Of a DNA stretch of 64,000 bases, positions 26,869 to 35,734 are shown one piece after another. Every line of letters begins with the position of its first letter. The first letter of the stretch is position 1. The position numbers and the translations under genes were made by a program. Source of the stretch: Saccharibacillus alkalitolerans. GTDB lineage: Bacteria; Bacillota; Bacilli; Paenibacillales; Paenibacillaceae. Location of the stretch: positions 496,001-560,000 of the forward strand of contig NZ_JAAFGS010000003.1 of NCBI RefSeq assembly GCF_011090185.1, in the 5' to 3' direction. The notes under the pieces were generated by a model. That model was given only the letters and a program-made list of their open reading frames with translations, was not told the origin of the DNA and searched no databases.

Positions 26869-28686
26869 ATGCTATCGTTCAAAAAACCTGATGTCGAGCA
26901 GTTCTTCCGCACGTTCGCGATCGAAGATTTCGCGGTCAGCCCGGACGAAGGACAGCTTGTGTTCAGCACCAACCTCAGCGGCAAGTTTGATCTGTGGGCC
27001 ATGGATCTTCCGAACCATTTTCCGTATCCGCTTACTTTTAACGGCCAGAGCTGCCAGGCCATTCGGTACGACAAGCACGGCCGCTTCCTCGTGGCGGGGT
27101 TCGATCGGGACGGCGACGAGAATTCGCAGCTGTACGCGCTCCAGACGCAGGGAGGCGAACTGCTTCCGCTGTGCGTGAAGGAAGGCCACCGGCATATGAA
27201 TCCGATCTTGTCGGAGGACGGCAAGCGCCTCTATTATACGTCGACCAAAGAGGATCCGACCTATCTCAGCGCGCTCTGCTGCGACTTGAAGACGGGTCAG
27301 GAAGTTTCCGTGCTTCAAGGCTCGGGCGACGCCTCCATTTTTCTCGTCGACGTCAGCCCCAAAGAAGAATATCTCGTATACGTCAAACATTTTGCCAATA
27401 CGCACGCGCCGGGATACGTCTGCGTCGGCGACAAGCACGTCTCGCTCGACCCGGAAGCCGAAGGCGAATACACCGTGAACGACTGCGTCTTTACGGGCGA
27501 CAGCGAGTTGTATTTCCTGTCCAATGCGGGCGGCGACTTCACGTATTTGGCCAAATTCGATATCGAGACCGAGACCAAGACGAAGCTGCTTGAGCTCGAA
27601 GGCATCGATTTCACTTCCGTTTCCTACGACAAGGAGCGCGGCCAGCTGTATCTGACGGCGAGCAAAGGCGTTTCCGATCATCTCTATACGTACGACCTGG
27701 ATTCCGGCTCGCTCGGCGGCGTTCCGCTTCCGGTCGATGTCGTGACTTCGCTGAAGGTGGCGGAGAGCGGCAATCTGTATGTGCTCGGGCGCAGCTCCGT
27801 CAGCCCGACCAATCTCTACAAAAAGGATCGGCTCGCCGAAGAGTGGACGAGCTGCACCCATTACGTCGTGCCGGGCATCGCGGAAGAAGAACTTGTCCGC
27901 CCCGAAGTGCTGACCTATCCGTCGTTCGACGGACTGGAGATCGAGGCGCTGTTCTTCCGCGCTTCCGAGGAGTCGTCCAACGGGCATACGATTCTGTGGC
28001 CGCACGGCGGACCGCAGGCGGCGGAACGGCTCGCGTTCCGGTCGCTGTTCCAGTTCCTCGTCAATCGCGGCTTCAACATTTTCGCGCCGAACTTCCGCGG
28101 TTCGACAGGCTACGGTCTGTCGTTCTGCAAGCTTGTCGAAGGCGACTGGGGCGACGGCCCGAGACTGGACAACATCGCCGGACTCGACTGGATCGCGGAA
28201 AACGGCTACGCCGACCGCGACAAGCTGCTGCTGATGGGCGGAAGCTTCGGCGGCTATATGGCGCTGCTGCTGCACGGGCGTCATGCCGATTATTTCAAAG
28301 CCGTGGTCGACATTTTCGGTCCGAGCGACCTGTTCTCGTTTATCGAATCGGTACCGGAACATTGGAAGCCGATCATGAACAAATGGGTCGGCGATCCGGT
28401 CGCGGACAAGGACAAGCTGACCGCCTACTCGCCGATCACCTATCTGGACGGCATGACCAAACCGATGCTCGTCATCCAGGGCGCCAACGATCCCCGGGTC
28501 GTCAAGGCCGAATCGGATCAGATCGTTAAGGCGCTGACCGACAAAGGCGCGAACGTCGAGTATATCGTGCTTGAGGACGAAGGGCACGGATTCTCGAAAA
28601 AGGAAAACGAGATGCGGGTCTACCGCGCCGTGCTGGAGTTTCTGGAAAAAGCGATTCAAGAAGCGCCCGCAGGCGTGCGGTCGTAA
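26869..28686 (+). CDS. S9 family serine peptidase (prolyl oligopeptidase / acylaminoacyl peptidase-like)
   Basis: 605 residues from the ATG at 26869, with TAAGGAGGA upstream. The N-terminal ~350 residues form a beta-propeller (repeats such as FAVSPDEGQLVFSTN, SEDGKRLYYTSTKE). The C-terminal alpha/beta hydrolase domain has the oxyanion segment LWPHGGPQ, the nucleophile GGSFGGYMALLLHG, Asp in GANDPRVVKAE and His in DEGHGFSKKENE. It probably cleaves short peptides in the cytoplasm. No signal peptide. Confidence 0.9.
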   Translation: MLSFKKPDVEQFFRTFAIEDFAVSPDEGQLVFSTNLSGKFDLWAMDLPNHFPYPLTFNGQSCQAIRYDKHGRFLVAGFDRDGDENSQLYALQTQGGELLPLCVKEGHRHMNPILSEDGKRLYYTSTKEDPTYLSALCCDLKTGQEVSVLQGSGDASIFLVDVSPKEEYLVYVKHFANTHAPGYVCVGDKHVSLDPEAEGEYTVNDCVFTGDSELYFLSNAGGDFTYLAKFDIETETKTKLLELEGIDFTSVSYDKERGQLYLTASKGVSDHLYTYDLDSGSLGGVPLPVDVVTSLKVAESGNLYVLGRSSVSPTNLYKKDRLAEEWTSCTHYVVPGIAEEELVRPEVLTYPSFDGLEIEALFFRASEESSNGHTILWPHGGPQAAERLAFRSLFQFLVNRGFNIFAPNFRGSTGYGLSFCKLVEGDWGDGPRLDNIAGLDWIAENGYADRDKLLLMGGSFGGYMALLLHGRHADYFKAVVDIFGPSDLFSFIESVPEHWKPIMNKWVGDPVADKDKLTAYSPITYLDGMTKPMLVIQGANDPRVVKAESDQIVKALTDKGANVEYIVLEDEGHGFSKKENEMRVYRAVLEFLEKAIQEAPAGVRS

Positions 28687-28767
28687 AAGCGCGGCCGGCC
28701 GAGCGGCTTGTCGGACGTCTGTGTCCTTCCGCGCTTCGGCCGCTCTGCGCTGACGGCATGATCGCAA

Positions 28768-28803
28768 AAAAAGCCCTGTCCGAAAACTCGGACAGGGCTT
28801 TTG
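28768..28803 (+). terminator. bidirectional intrinsic terminator
   Basis: AAAAGCCCTGTCCGA / TCGGACAGGGCTTTT with a 4-base loop, between the convergent S9 peptidase and mqnC genes. Confidence 0.9.
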
Positions 28804-28845
28804 GCATAGAAGCATATGCATAGGGGATCGTCGGGACGACGCGGC

Positions 28846-29982
28846 TTAGTTCTGCATGATGAAGTCGCGCTGAACTTTGAAGCTTTCGTCGTCGAATACT
28901 TTGAGAATATTGTATTTCGTGTCGCGCTGTGCCGGAATTTTGCCCGCCGCGCGGATGATGTCCAGCGTCTGCTCGATGTTGACCTTGTGCGTCGTGCCGG
29001 CTGCCGACACGACGTTCTCTTCCATCATCGTGCTGCCGAAGTCGTCGCAGCCGTACTGCAGCGACAGCTTGCCCACTTCCGGTCCCATCGTGACCCACGA
29101 CGACTGGAAGTGCTTGATGTTGTCCAGCACGATGCGGCTGATGGCCACGTTTTTGAGATACTGTTCCGGCGTCTGCTTCTCCACCTTCATGTTCGTGTTG
29201 TCCGGCTGGAACGTCCACGAGATGAATGCCAGGAAGCCTTCGGAATTATAGCCGTTACGGATGCATTCGTCCTGCGCCTCGCGCACTCTCATCATATGCA
29301 GGGCGCGCTCTTCGTACGATTCGCCGAAACCGATGACCATCGTGGCCGTCGTATTCATGCCGACCTTATGCGCCGTCTGCATGACGTCCATCCAATCGCG
29401 CCACGAGCCTTTGAGCCGGCTGATCTTGCGGCGGGTACGGTCGTCGAGAATTTCGCCGCCGCCGCCCGGCAGGGAATCGAGCCCCGCTTCGTGAATGGCG
29501 CGGATGGTGTCCTCCATCGACATCCCCGACAGCTTCTGCATCTTCATGATCTCCGCCGGGGAGAACGAGTGCATCGTGATATTCGGGAAATGCTGCTTGA
29601 TCTTGCGCAGGATGTTCAGATAATATTCGAACGGCAGATCCGGGTTTACCCCGCCCTGCATCAGAATTTCCGTACCGCCCACATCTTCGGTCTCCTGGAT
29701 CTTCTGCAAGATGACTTCGTCCGGAAGCACGTATCCTTCCGGCGAACCCGGACGGCGATAGAAGGCGCAGAAGCGGCAGAACACGTCGCAGACGTTCGTG
29801 TAGTTCACGTTCCGGCCGATCACGAACGTCGTGATCGGATCGGGATTTTTGCGCATCATCATCTGATTCGCCACATGCCCCAGTTTTTCGATTTCGTCGG
29901 ATTCGTACAGGGCGATGGTATCTTCCACGTCCAGGCGTCCTCCGCTCAAAGCTTTATCCAATATCGTGTCAACCGCACTCAT
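28846..29982 (-). CDS. mqnC: cyclic dehypoxanthinyl futalosine synthase
   Basis: 378 residues from the ATG at 29982 (AAAGGAGG lies 9 bases upstream). It is a radical SAM enzyme of the futalosine route to menaquinone; the cluster motif CDVFCRFCAF (CxxxCxxC) is near residue 66, followed by the glycine-rich ILMQGGVNPDLP and GGGGEILDDRTRRKIS. It shows that at least one step of the futalosine pathway is encoded here rather than only the classical men pathway, consistent with Paenibacillaceae. The other mqn genes are not in the window. Confidence 0.93.
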   Translation of the reverse strand: MSAVDTILDKALSGGRLDVEDTIALYESDEIEKLGHVANQMMMRKNPDPITTFVIGRNVNYTNVCDVFCRFCAFYRRPGSPEGYVLPDEVILQKIQETEDVGGTEILMQGGVNPDLPFEYYLNILRKIKQHFPNITMHSFSPAEIMKMQKLSGMSMEDTIRAIHEAGLDSLPGGGGEILDDRTRRKISRLKGSWRDWMDVMQTAHKVGMNTTATMVIGFGESYEERALHMMRVREAQDECIRNGYNSEGFLAFISWTFQPDNTNMKVEKQTPEQYLKNVAISRIVLDNIKHFQSSWVTMGPEVGKLSLQYGCDDFGSTMMEENVVSAAGTTHKVNIEQTLDIIRAAGKIPAQRDTKYNILKVFDDESFKVQRDFIMQN

Positions 29983-30162
29983 TTCATGCAGCCTCCTTTG
30001 TGAAAATAGGTTCAAGTAAAGTCGATCGAATCCTTTTGGTTCCCGCTGCAAAATCTCTATTTTAAAAAGCTAAAATTGTAAAGGGCACTGCAATACAATT
30101 CATCCTATCACACTTCACTTGAGATTTAAATATTCGTCAACCTTCCCGCGGCCCAAAAAACC

Positions 30163-30191
30163 AAAAGACCGGCCCGCCGAAGCGAACCGGT
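30163..30191 (-). terminator. weak hairpin after the DUF1304 gene
   Basis: ACCGG / CCGGT arms followed on the minus strand by CTTTTGG; a short stem, so only a tentative terminator. The rest of 30052-30270 shows no gene. Confidence 0.35.
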
Positions 30192-30270
30192 TGCTTTCGA
30201 TGTGCCGTTTCGGCGCCGAAAGACGCCCTGTCCAAGTCCTCAGACGTCGGCATGCGAAGACGAACGCGTT

Positions 30271-30633
30271 CTAAGCGATCAGAACGGCCGCCAGCGCGAT
30301 CAGCGCCGGAACGGTCTGAATGAACAAAATTTTGAATTTGGCGGTCGCCGCGCCGTAAATACCCGCGATCATTACGCAGATCAGGAAGAAAATCTGGATA
30401 TGCGCCGCCGCTTCCGCCTGCGGATACACCAACCCGAAGACCAAACCCGCAGCCAAAAATCCGTTGTATAATCCTTGATTGCCCGCCAGCGATACCGTCG
30501 CGTCGGCAAACTTCTGCTCCAGCCCGAATGCCTTCATCCCGCGCGGCTTGTTCCACAGAAACATTTCGAGCACCAAAATGTAAACATGCAGCAGCGCGAT
30601 CAGCGCAACCAGGATGTTCGCTATCCACTCCAT
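30271..30633 (-). CDS. DUF1304 family membrane protein
   Basis: 120 residues from the ATG at 30633, chosen because GAGGG is 6 bases upstream; another ATG two codons earlier touches it. Four hydrophobic segments (about 2-22, 48-68, 73-95, 98-118) with the conserved family pattern LLHVYILVLEMFLW and GNQGLYNGFLAAG. The function of this small integral membrane protein family is not known. It lies between metC and mqnC without a clear partner. Confidence 0.85.
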   Translation of the reverse strand: MEWIANILVALIALLHVYILVLEMFLWNKPRGMKAFGLEQKFADATVSLAGNQGLYNGFLAAGLVFGLVYPQAEAAAHIQIFFLICVMIAGIYGAATAKFKILFIQTVPALIALAAVLIA

Positions 30634-30717
30634 TGCCATCCCTCATTTTCCTGTAAGGTCCGATTCCGTCCCTCATTGTACCAGAAAAAAGCGGCAGCTC
30701 CCTTTAGCACGGAAAAG

Positions 30718-32004
30718 TCAGTCGGCAAGCGCTTGTTCGAGATCGGCGATCAGGTCCTCGACGTTCTCGAGACCGACCGAGAAGCGCAGCAGTCCGTCGC
30801 CGATGCCGCGTTCCAACCGTACTTCGCGCGGCATCGCCGCATGCGACATCATCGGCGGATAGGACAGGATGCTCTCCACCGCGCCCAGGCTTACCGCGAC
30901 GAGCGGAAGCTTGACCCGGTTCAGCAGGCGCTTGGCCCGCTCTTCGGAGCCGACGTCGAACGAGACGACCGCGCCGAAGCCCGTCGACTGCTTTTCCTGA
31001 ATCTCGCGGCCCGGATGGTCCTTCAACCCCGGATAATAGACGGTCTCGATATCGTTTCGTTCCGACAGCCACAGCGCCAGCCGGCGGGCGCTGTGTTCGC
31101 TGCGCTCCATCCGCGCCCCGAGCGTCTTCATGCCGCGGATCAGCAGCCAGCTGTCCTGCGGGCCGAGCACCGTGCCGAGGCCGTTCTGCAGCTTTTTGAG
31201 CTCCGCCGCCAGCTCCGGGGTGCGCGCCACCGCAAGACCGGCCAATACGTCGCTGTGCCCGCCGAGGAATTTGGTCGCGCTATGCAGGATGATATCGACG
31301 CCCTGCTCGATCGGGCGCTGATAATACGGCGTCATAAATGTGTTGTCGACCAGCGTCAGCAGATCGTGCTGCTTCGCCCAGGCCGTCACGGCGCCCAAAT
31401 CGGTAATTTTGAGCGTCGGATTGGACGGCGTCTCCATGAACACGCCCTTCGTGTTGGGACGCAGCGCCGCCTTGATCTGTTCCAGATCGGTCATGTCGAC
31501 GAACGTCGTCTCGATGTTCATCCGGCTCAAAATGGTCGTCAGCAGCCGATAGGTGCCGCCGTATACGTCTTCGGTCACGATCAGATGATCGCCGGCCGAG
31601 AAGATCATCAGCGCCGCCGAAATGGCCGCCATTCCCGAAGCGAAAGCATAGCCGCCGGCTCCTCCCTCCAATAAAGAGATGTAATCTTCGAGCGCCTGCC
31701 TCGTCGGGCTGCCCGAGCGGCTGTAATCGTACTGCGGCGGATTGTAAATGTCGAAATGATGGAACGTCGACGCCTGATAGATCGGCACGCTGGAAGCGCC
31801 GGTCGCCGGATCGATCTCCGCGCCGAAATGAATCAGCTTCGTGTCGAAATGGCGGTTTTTCAAAGCTTCGGCCGCCTCCTCCGGCGTTTGCAGCTGACGA
31901 GGCGCAGCTTCCGTCTGCTCGGGCGTTCTGCCCTGCGGCTGAGCCGCTTTTTCCGTTCCCGTTTCCAGGCTTTCGCCGCGTTCTCCGTTATGTTCGTTCG
32001 TCAT
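30718..32004 (-). CDS. metC: cystathionine beta-lyase (MetC-type)
   Basis: 428 residues. A PLP-dependent Cys/Met metabolism enzyme; the PLP lysine is in LHSATKFLGGHSD, with YSRSGSPTRQALE and ETPSNPTLKI. The first ~45 residues are a Gln/Glu/Ala-rich extension not typical of the family. By position after metI (stop and start 1 base apart) it is the B. subtilis-type MetC that splits cystathionine to homocysteine; sequence alone does not separate beta- from gamma-lyase activity. Confidence 0.87.
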   Translation of the reverse strand: MTNEHNGERGESLETGTEKAAQPQGRTPEQTEAAPRQLQTPEEAAEALKNRHFDTKLIHFGAEIDPATGASSVPIYQASTFHHFDIYNPPQYDYSRSGSPTRQALEDYISLLEGGAGGYAFASGMAAISAALMIFSAGDHLIVTEDVYGGTYRLLTTILSRMNIETTFVDMTDLEQIKAALRPNTKGVFMETPSNPTLKITDLGAVTAWAKQHDLLTLVDNTFMTPYYQRPIEQGVDIILHSATKFLGGHSDVLAGLAVARTPELAAELKKLQNGLGTVLGPQDSWLLIRGMKTLGARMERSEHSARRLALWLSERNDIETVYYPGLKDHPGREIQEKQSTGFGAVVSFDVGSEERAKRLLNRVKLPLVAVSLGAVESILSYPPMMSHAAMPREVRLERGIGDGLLRFSVGLENVEDLIADLEQALAD

Positions 32005-32005
32005 C

Positions 32006-33190
32006 TTAAGCTCCCGCTCCTTCCGTCTCGCGCAGCGCCGCCCGCAGCGCGCCGTCCAGGTCGCCGATCAGATCGTCGATATGCTCGATGCCGACCGAGA
32101 AACGCAGCAGCTTGTCGTCGACGCCGATCGCGTCGCGAATTTCCGGCGGAATATCCGCATGCGTCTGCACCGACGGATAGGTCATCAGCGATTCGACCCC
32201 GCCCAAGCTTTCCGCGAAAGCGATCAGCTTGATATGACGCAGAATCGGCTCGATCCAGCGCGCGTCCTTCACTTTGAAAGAAAAGATGCCGGTATTGCCG
32301 CTCGACTGCCGGTTCTGCACGTCGTGTCCCGGATGCTCCGGCAGGCCCGGATGGTACACGGCTTCGATCTGCGGATGGTTCTGCAGGAAGCGGGCGATCG
32401 CAAGCGCGTTGCTCTCGTGCCGCTCCATCCGCAGCGCCAGCGTCTTCATGCCGCGCATCAGCTGATAAGAATCGGCCGGGCTCAGTACCGCTCCGATCGA
32501 ATTGTGCAGGAAAAACATTTCTTCGGACAGCTCTTGGCCCTTCGTGACGATCAGGCCGGCCAGAACGTCGTTGTGGCCGCCCAGGTATTTGGTCGCGCTG
32601 TGCACGACGATATCGGCTCCCAATTCGATCGGGCGCTGGAAGAACGGCGTCAGCAGCGTATTGTCGACAATGGTGAGAATGCCGTGCGGCTTGGCCCAAT
32701 CGGCCACCGCCTTGATGTCCGTAATCATCATCAGCGGATTGGTCGGCGTCTCGATGAAGATCGCCTTCGTATTCGGCGTGCGCAGCTTTTCGATCGCCCC
32801 GAGGTCGTTCGTGTCGACATACGAAGCCGTTACGCCGAACCTCGACAGCACGCGCTCAAGCAGGCGATACGTGCCGCCGTACAGGTCGAGCGAGACGATC
32901 AGGTGATCGCCTTGGCCGAACAGGGCGAATACCGTTTGCAGCGCCGCCATGCCCGAGCTGCACGCGAATCCGGCATCGCCGGATTCCAGCTTCGCCGAAG
33001 CTTCCTCCAGCACGGCGCGGGTCGGGTTCTTGGTACGCGTATAGTCGAAGCCCGTGCTGCGTCCGAGCCCCGGATGACGATAAGCGGTCGAATGGTAGAT
33101 CGGGAAATTGACCGCGCCGGTATCCGGGTCCTCGAGCGAGCCGATCTGCGCCAGCGCGCTTTCGATTTTGAGCTGTCTGTCGTCCTTCAT
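32006..33190 (-). CDS. metI: cystathionine gamma-synthase / O-acetylhomoserine thiolyase (MetI)
   Basis: 394 residues, PLP-dependent. PLP Lys in VHSATKYLGGHNDVLAG; DYTRTKNPTRAVLEE and ETPTNPLMMITD complete the fold motifs. In B. subtilis MetI makes cystathionine (or homocysteine with sulphide) from O-acetylhomoserine. AGGAGGAATA precedes the ATG. It lies 159 bases after metA, with no second riboswitch between, so the metA-I-C genes probably share the upstream SAM switch. Confidence 0.9.
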   Translation of the reverse strand: MKDDRQLKIESALAQIGSLEDPDTGAVNFPIYHSTAYRHPGLGRSTGFDYTRTKNPTRAVLEEASAKLESGDAGFACSSGMAALQTVFALFGQGDHLIVSLDLYGGTYRLLERVLSRFGVTASYVDTNDLGAIEKLRTPNTKAIFIETPTNPLMMITDIKAVADWAKPHGILTIVDNTLLTPFFQRPIELGADIVVHSATKYLGGHNDVLAGLIVTKGQELSEEMFFLHNSIGAVLSPADSYQLMRGMKTLALRMERHESNALAIARFLQNHPQIEAVYHPGLPEHPGHDVQNRQSSGNTGIFSFKVKDARWIEPILRHIKLIAFAESLGGVESLMTYPSVQTHADIPPEIRDAIGVDDKLLRFSVGIEHIDDLIGDLDGALRAALRETEGAGA

Positions 33191-33349
33191 GTATATTCCT
33201 CCTGGCTAAGTTAAAGTATTCAAACGCCGCTGCGATGCTGCACATCCCTGAATTATGAAGATATACGCACAGCCGCGAACAGCAAATGCTGCGAATAGGG
33301 GCAGGAAGGACGCAGGAAACCATCAAGTTTCCGGGCCTTCCCTGCTTTT

Positions 33350-34303
33350 TTAAATGCCGGCTCCGAAGTCGCTGAACTCGGCTTCTTTCGAAGAATCCAC
33401 CTGATCGAAAGGCGTTTCTTGATAGACATAATAGTTGAGCCAGTTGGAAAACAGCAGATTGGCGTGCGCTCTCCATGAGGACAGCGGCTTTTTCGTCGGG
33501 TCATCACCCGGGAAATAATTTTTGGGAACGGCGACCTCCAAGCCTTTCGCGATATCGCGATCGTACTCCCATTTCAGCGACAGCGGATCGTATTCGGAAT
33601 GGCCCGTGGCGAAGATCTGCCTGCCGTCCTTCGTCGCCACCAGATAGACGCCGGCTTCTTCGGATTCCGCCAAAATTTCCAGCTCCGTGCTTTTCAGAAT
33701 ATCTTCCCGCCGCACGTCGGTATGCCGGGAGTGCGGCACGAAGAACCATTCGTCGAATCCGCGCAGCAGCTGCACGTTGGTCTTGTTCATCGTATGCGGG
33801 AATACGCCGAAACATTTTTCTTCCAGCGGAATTTTGCTTACCCCGAAGTGGTGATACAGTCCCGCCTGCGAAGCCCAGCAGATATGCATCGTCGAAGTGA
33901 CGTTCTGCTTGCTCCAGTCGAAGATCTGCCGGATCTCCTCCCAGTAGCTGACCTGTTCGAAATCGAGCTGCTCCACCGGCGCTCCGGTAATGATCATGCC
34001 GTCGAAGCGCAGATGCTTGACCTCGTCGAACGTCTTGTAAAACGTGTTGAGGTACTCTTCCGACGTGTTTTTGGACGTATGGGAGCTCGGATAAAGCAGC
34101 ACCACGTCGACCTGCAGCGGCGTATTGCCGATCAGGCGAAGGAGCTGCGTCTCCGTCGTTTCCTTGGTCGGCATCAGGTTCAAAATGGCGATGCGCAGCG
34201 GACGGATATCCTGGCTGTAAGCCCGGCTTTCGTCCATGACGAAAATATTTTCCTGCAGCAGCACTTCCTTCGCGGGCAAGTTGTCGGGCACTTTAATCGG
34301 CAT
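33350..34303 (-). CDS. metAA: homoserine O-acetyltransferase (MetA fold)
   Basis: 317 residues from the ATG at 34303 behind AGGAG. It activates homoserine for methionine synthesis. The catalytic Cys is in [11 protein letters not shown]; His/Glu are in the HTDVRREDI and [10 protein letters not shown] segments. The specificity residue after GAPV is Glu ([10 protein letters not shown]), as in B. cereus MetA, which uses acetyl-CoA, where E. coli has Gly and uses succinyl-CoA. That agrees with the O-acetylhomoserine-using MetI next door. It is controlled by the SAM-I riboswitch upstream. Confidence 0.92.
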   Translation of the reverse strand: MPIKVPDNLPAKEVLLQENIFVMDESRAYSQDIRPLRIAILNLMPTKETTETQLLRLIGNTPLQVDVVLLYPSSHTSKNTSEEYLNTFYKTFDEVKHLRFDGMIITGAPVEQLDFEQVSYWEEIRQIFDWSKQNVTSTMHICWASQAGLYHHFGVSKIPLEEKCFGVFPHTMNKTNVQLLRGFDEWFFVPHSRHTDVRREDILKSTELEILAESEEAGVYLVATKDGRQIFATGHSEYDPLSLKWEYDRDIAKGLEVAVPKNYFPGDDPTKKPLSSWRAHANLLFSNWLNYYVYQETPFDQVDSSKEAEFSDFGAGI

Positions 34304-34414
34304 CTCGCATTCACTCCTCTTGTCGGTTTGCTTTTTGTCGGTTTGCCTATGGATCCGGGCCGTCGATTTATCGAGCGTTCGGCAGCCGGAAAGGTTATTT
34401 GCGTGCAAATGGGT

Positions 34415-34680
34415 ACAAAAAAGACCTTTCCGGGCAGGCCGAGAAAGGTCTATACAAAGCTAGCTCCTCTCTCATCTGCCAATTACCGCGATATACGAAA
34501 GGAAGAGGGATTCGCACCGGCGAGAAGCTCGGCATGGGCATTATGCCCGCGCGGCTGTCGCCTGACGAATCGTGCCTCGTCTATGATCGCATGGTAATTG
34601 CAAGAATTAGCACCGTACGACAGAGTCGCCGGTTGCCGGGTTTCATCGGGCTAGTCCCTCCACCTGCTCTTGATAAGATT
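34415..34680 (-). ncRNA. SAM-I (S-box) riboswitch with terminator, upstream of metA
   Basis: On the minus strand the aptamer runs from about 34680 (TCTTATCAAGAG, then GGTGGAGGGACTAGCCC and CCCGGCAACC) to GATGAGAGAG near 34468. It is followed by a terminator, AGACCTTTC / GGAAAGGTCT plus TTTTTT (34417-34450). The conserved GTGCTAATTCTTGC core is present. The P4 arm (TGCAATTACC ... GGTAATTGGCA) encloses about 120 extra bases, so the aptamer is roughly twice the usual length. SAM binding would stop transcription of metA-metI-metC. Confidence 0.9.
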
Positions 34681-34764
34681 CCACTTTTCTTCCGGCGTCT
34701 GAGCGTCGGAAGAACTATTCAATTGTCGGATTGCCGGTCGTCTGACCGAGGTAACTTTAGATCA

Positions 34765-34792
34765 ATTATACACGAATTATGCATTCAGGCAA
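34765..34792 (-). promoter_or_regulatory. SigA promoter of the metA-metI-metC unit
   Basis: On the minus strand TTGCCT (34792-34787), 16 bases, TATAAT (34770-34765), about 80 bases ahead of the SAM aptamer. A hairpin (TTCTTCCG / CGGAAGAA) lies between promoter and aptamer. Confidence 0.7.
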
Positions 34793-34867
34793 GAAGCAGC
34801 TTACAGGGCGCGATCGCAATTTTAGATTAACGTCGTGCCGATCGTAATTCGCCCGTGCATCGCCGGC

Positions 34868-35281
34868 TTAATGCGCCCGCGTCCGCATCGTCTTCATCCA
34901 CGGCAGCACTTCGCTTTCGATTCTCCAGACGCATGCTTGCAGCTGTCTTTCGAGCGAGTTCTCGTCTTCGTACTCGAACCATTCTTCCATGGGACGGTTC
35001 ATCCATCGGTCTATGCCGGCTTCCGTGCGGCGGACGGCAAAGTTGACGTTCATCCGCCGAATGCGGACATTTTCCAAAGCCTGCGTTTCTTCCGCTTCCC
35101 GCTCGGCGAGAGCGCCGCCGCCCGCACGGGAAGTTTCGACCAGAAGCTCCACTTTCTCGGCTTGACCCTCGATCTGCCGCTCCCAGGTCCAAAGAGGCCA
35201 TCTTCCTTCCAGGCAAAATCCTAGAGGCACTAGCAGTCCGCCAAGCGTTTCGCGTATCGCGCGGGCCGTGCGAATCTTCAT
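34868..35281 (-). CDS. hypothetical protein (137 residues)
   Basis: 137 residues from the ATG at 35281, with AAAGGAAGAG upstream. Soluble, Arg- and Trp-rich (GRWPLWTWERQIEGQ, RWMNRPMEEWFEYEDE). I recognise no family. A possible loose resemblance to DUF4304-like proteins comes from the overall build only. It has good codon structure and a plausible ribosome binding site, and lies upstream of the metA promoter on the same strand but separated from it. Confidence 0.6.
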   Translation of the reverse strand: MKIRTARAIRETLGGLLVPLGFCLEGRWPLWTWERQIEGQAEKVELLVETSRAGGGALAEREAEETQALENVRIRRMNVNFAVRRTEAGIDRWMNRPMEEWFEYEDENSLERQLQACVWRIESEVLPWMKTMRTRAH

Positions 35282-35406
35282 TTCTCTCTTCCTTTCCGGT
35301 CTTCGGAGCGAGCCTCTTCCGCGCCCTGCCCGATTATTTCTTTTCATCATACAGCTTCCCCCGCCCAAAGCCGATAATAGAAGTGTAAGTCGTCACAAAC
35401 AAGCCC

Positions 35407-35435
35407 TTGAAAGGCTCTGGGACGCGCGTTATACT
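35407..35435 (+). promoter_or_regulatory. SigA promoter ahead of a 34-codon ORF
   Basis: TTGAAA (35407-35412), 17 bases, TATACT (35430-35435). It may serve the small ORF 35485-35589 and possibly corA beyond it. Confidence 0.65.
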
Positions 35436-35484
35436 TAACGAGGGTTTTATGAAAACGACAATGAAAACAAGGGGTGAATTTCAG

Positions 35485-35589
35485 ATGGACGGCGACCCGA
35501 GGCCTAAGCGTGAGAGAACGCGGATCCTGGTTCAACAGCAGAAAAAACGGCCGTACGGCGTCATAACCTCCATTTCGGAAGTTCACTGA
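35485..35589 (+). CDS. small basic hypothetical protein (34 residues)
   Basis: 34 codons from the ATG at 35485, with AAGGGGTG 8 bases upstream and a strong SigA promoter 50 bases ahead. The product is Arg/Lys-rich with a hydrophobic end (VITSISEVH). An earlier in-frame ATG (35449) would extend it to 46 residues but has almost no leader. No family recognised. The combination of promoter, ribosome binding site and stop is the evidence; no homology is seen. Confidence 0.45.
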   Translation: MDGDPRPKRERTRILVQQQKKRPYGVITSISEVH

Positions 35590-35734
35590 CCGGAGGCCTT
35601 CCGGCGTCTGACCGCTTCAGCCGCTCGAGGACGATGTCCGCATTGCGGCGCCGGCCTGTTTTTTCCTGCGTTCTCCCGCAAATTCGAGACTATTTTGACG
35701 GACGTTAGCGTCCTATTTCGAAGGAGTGAACCGC

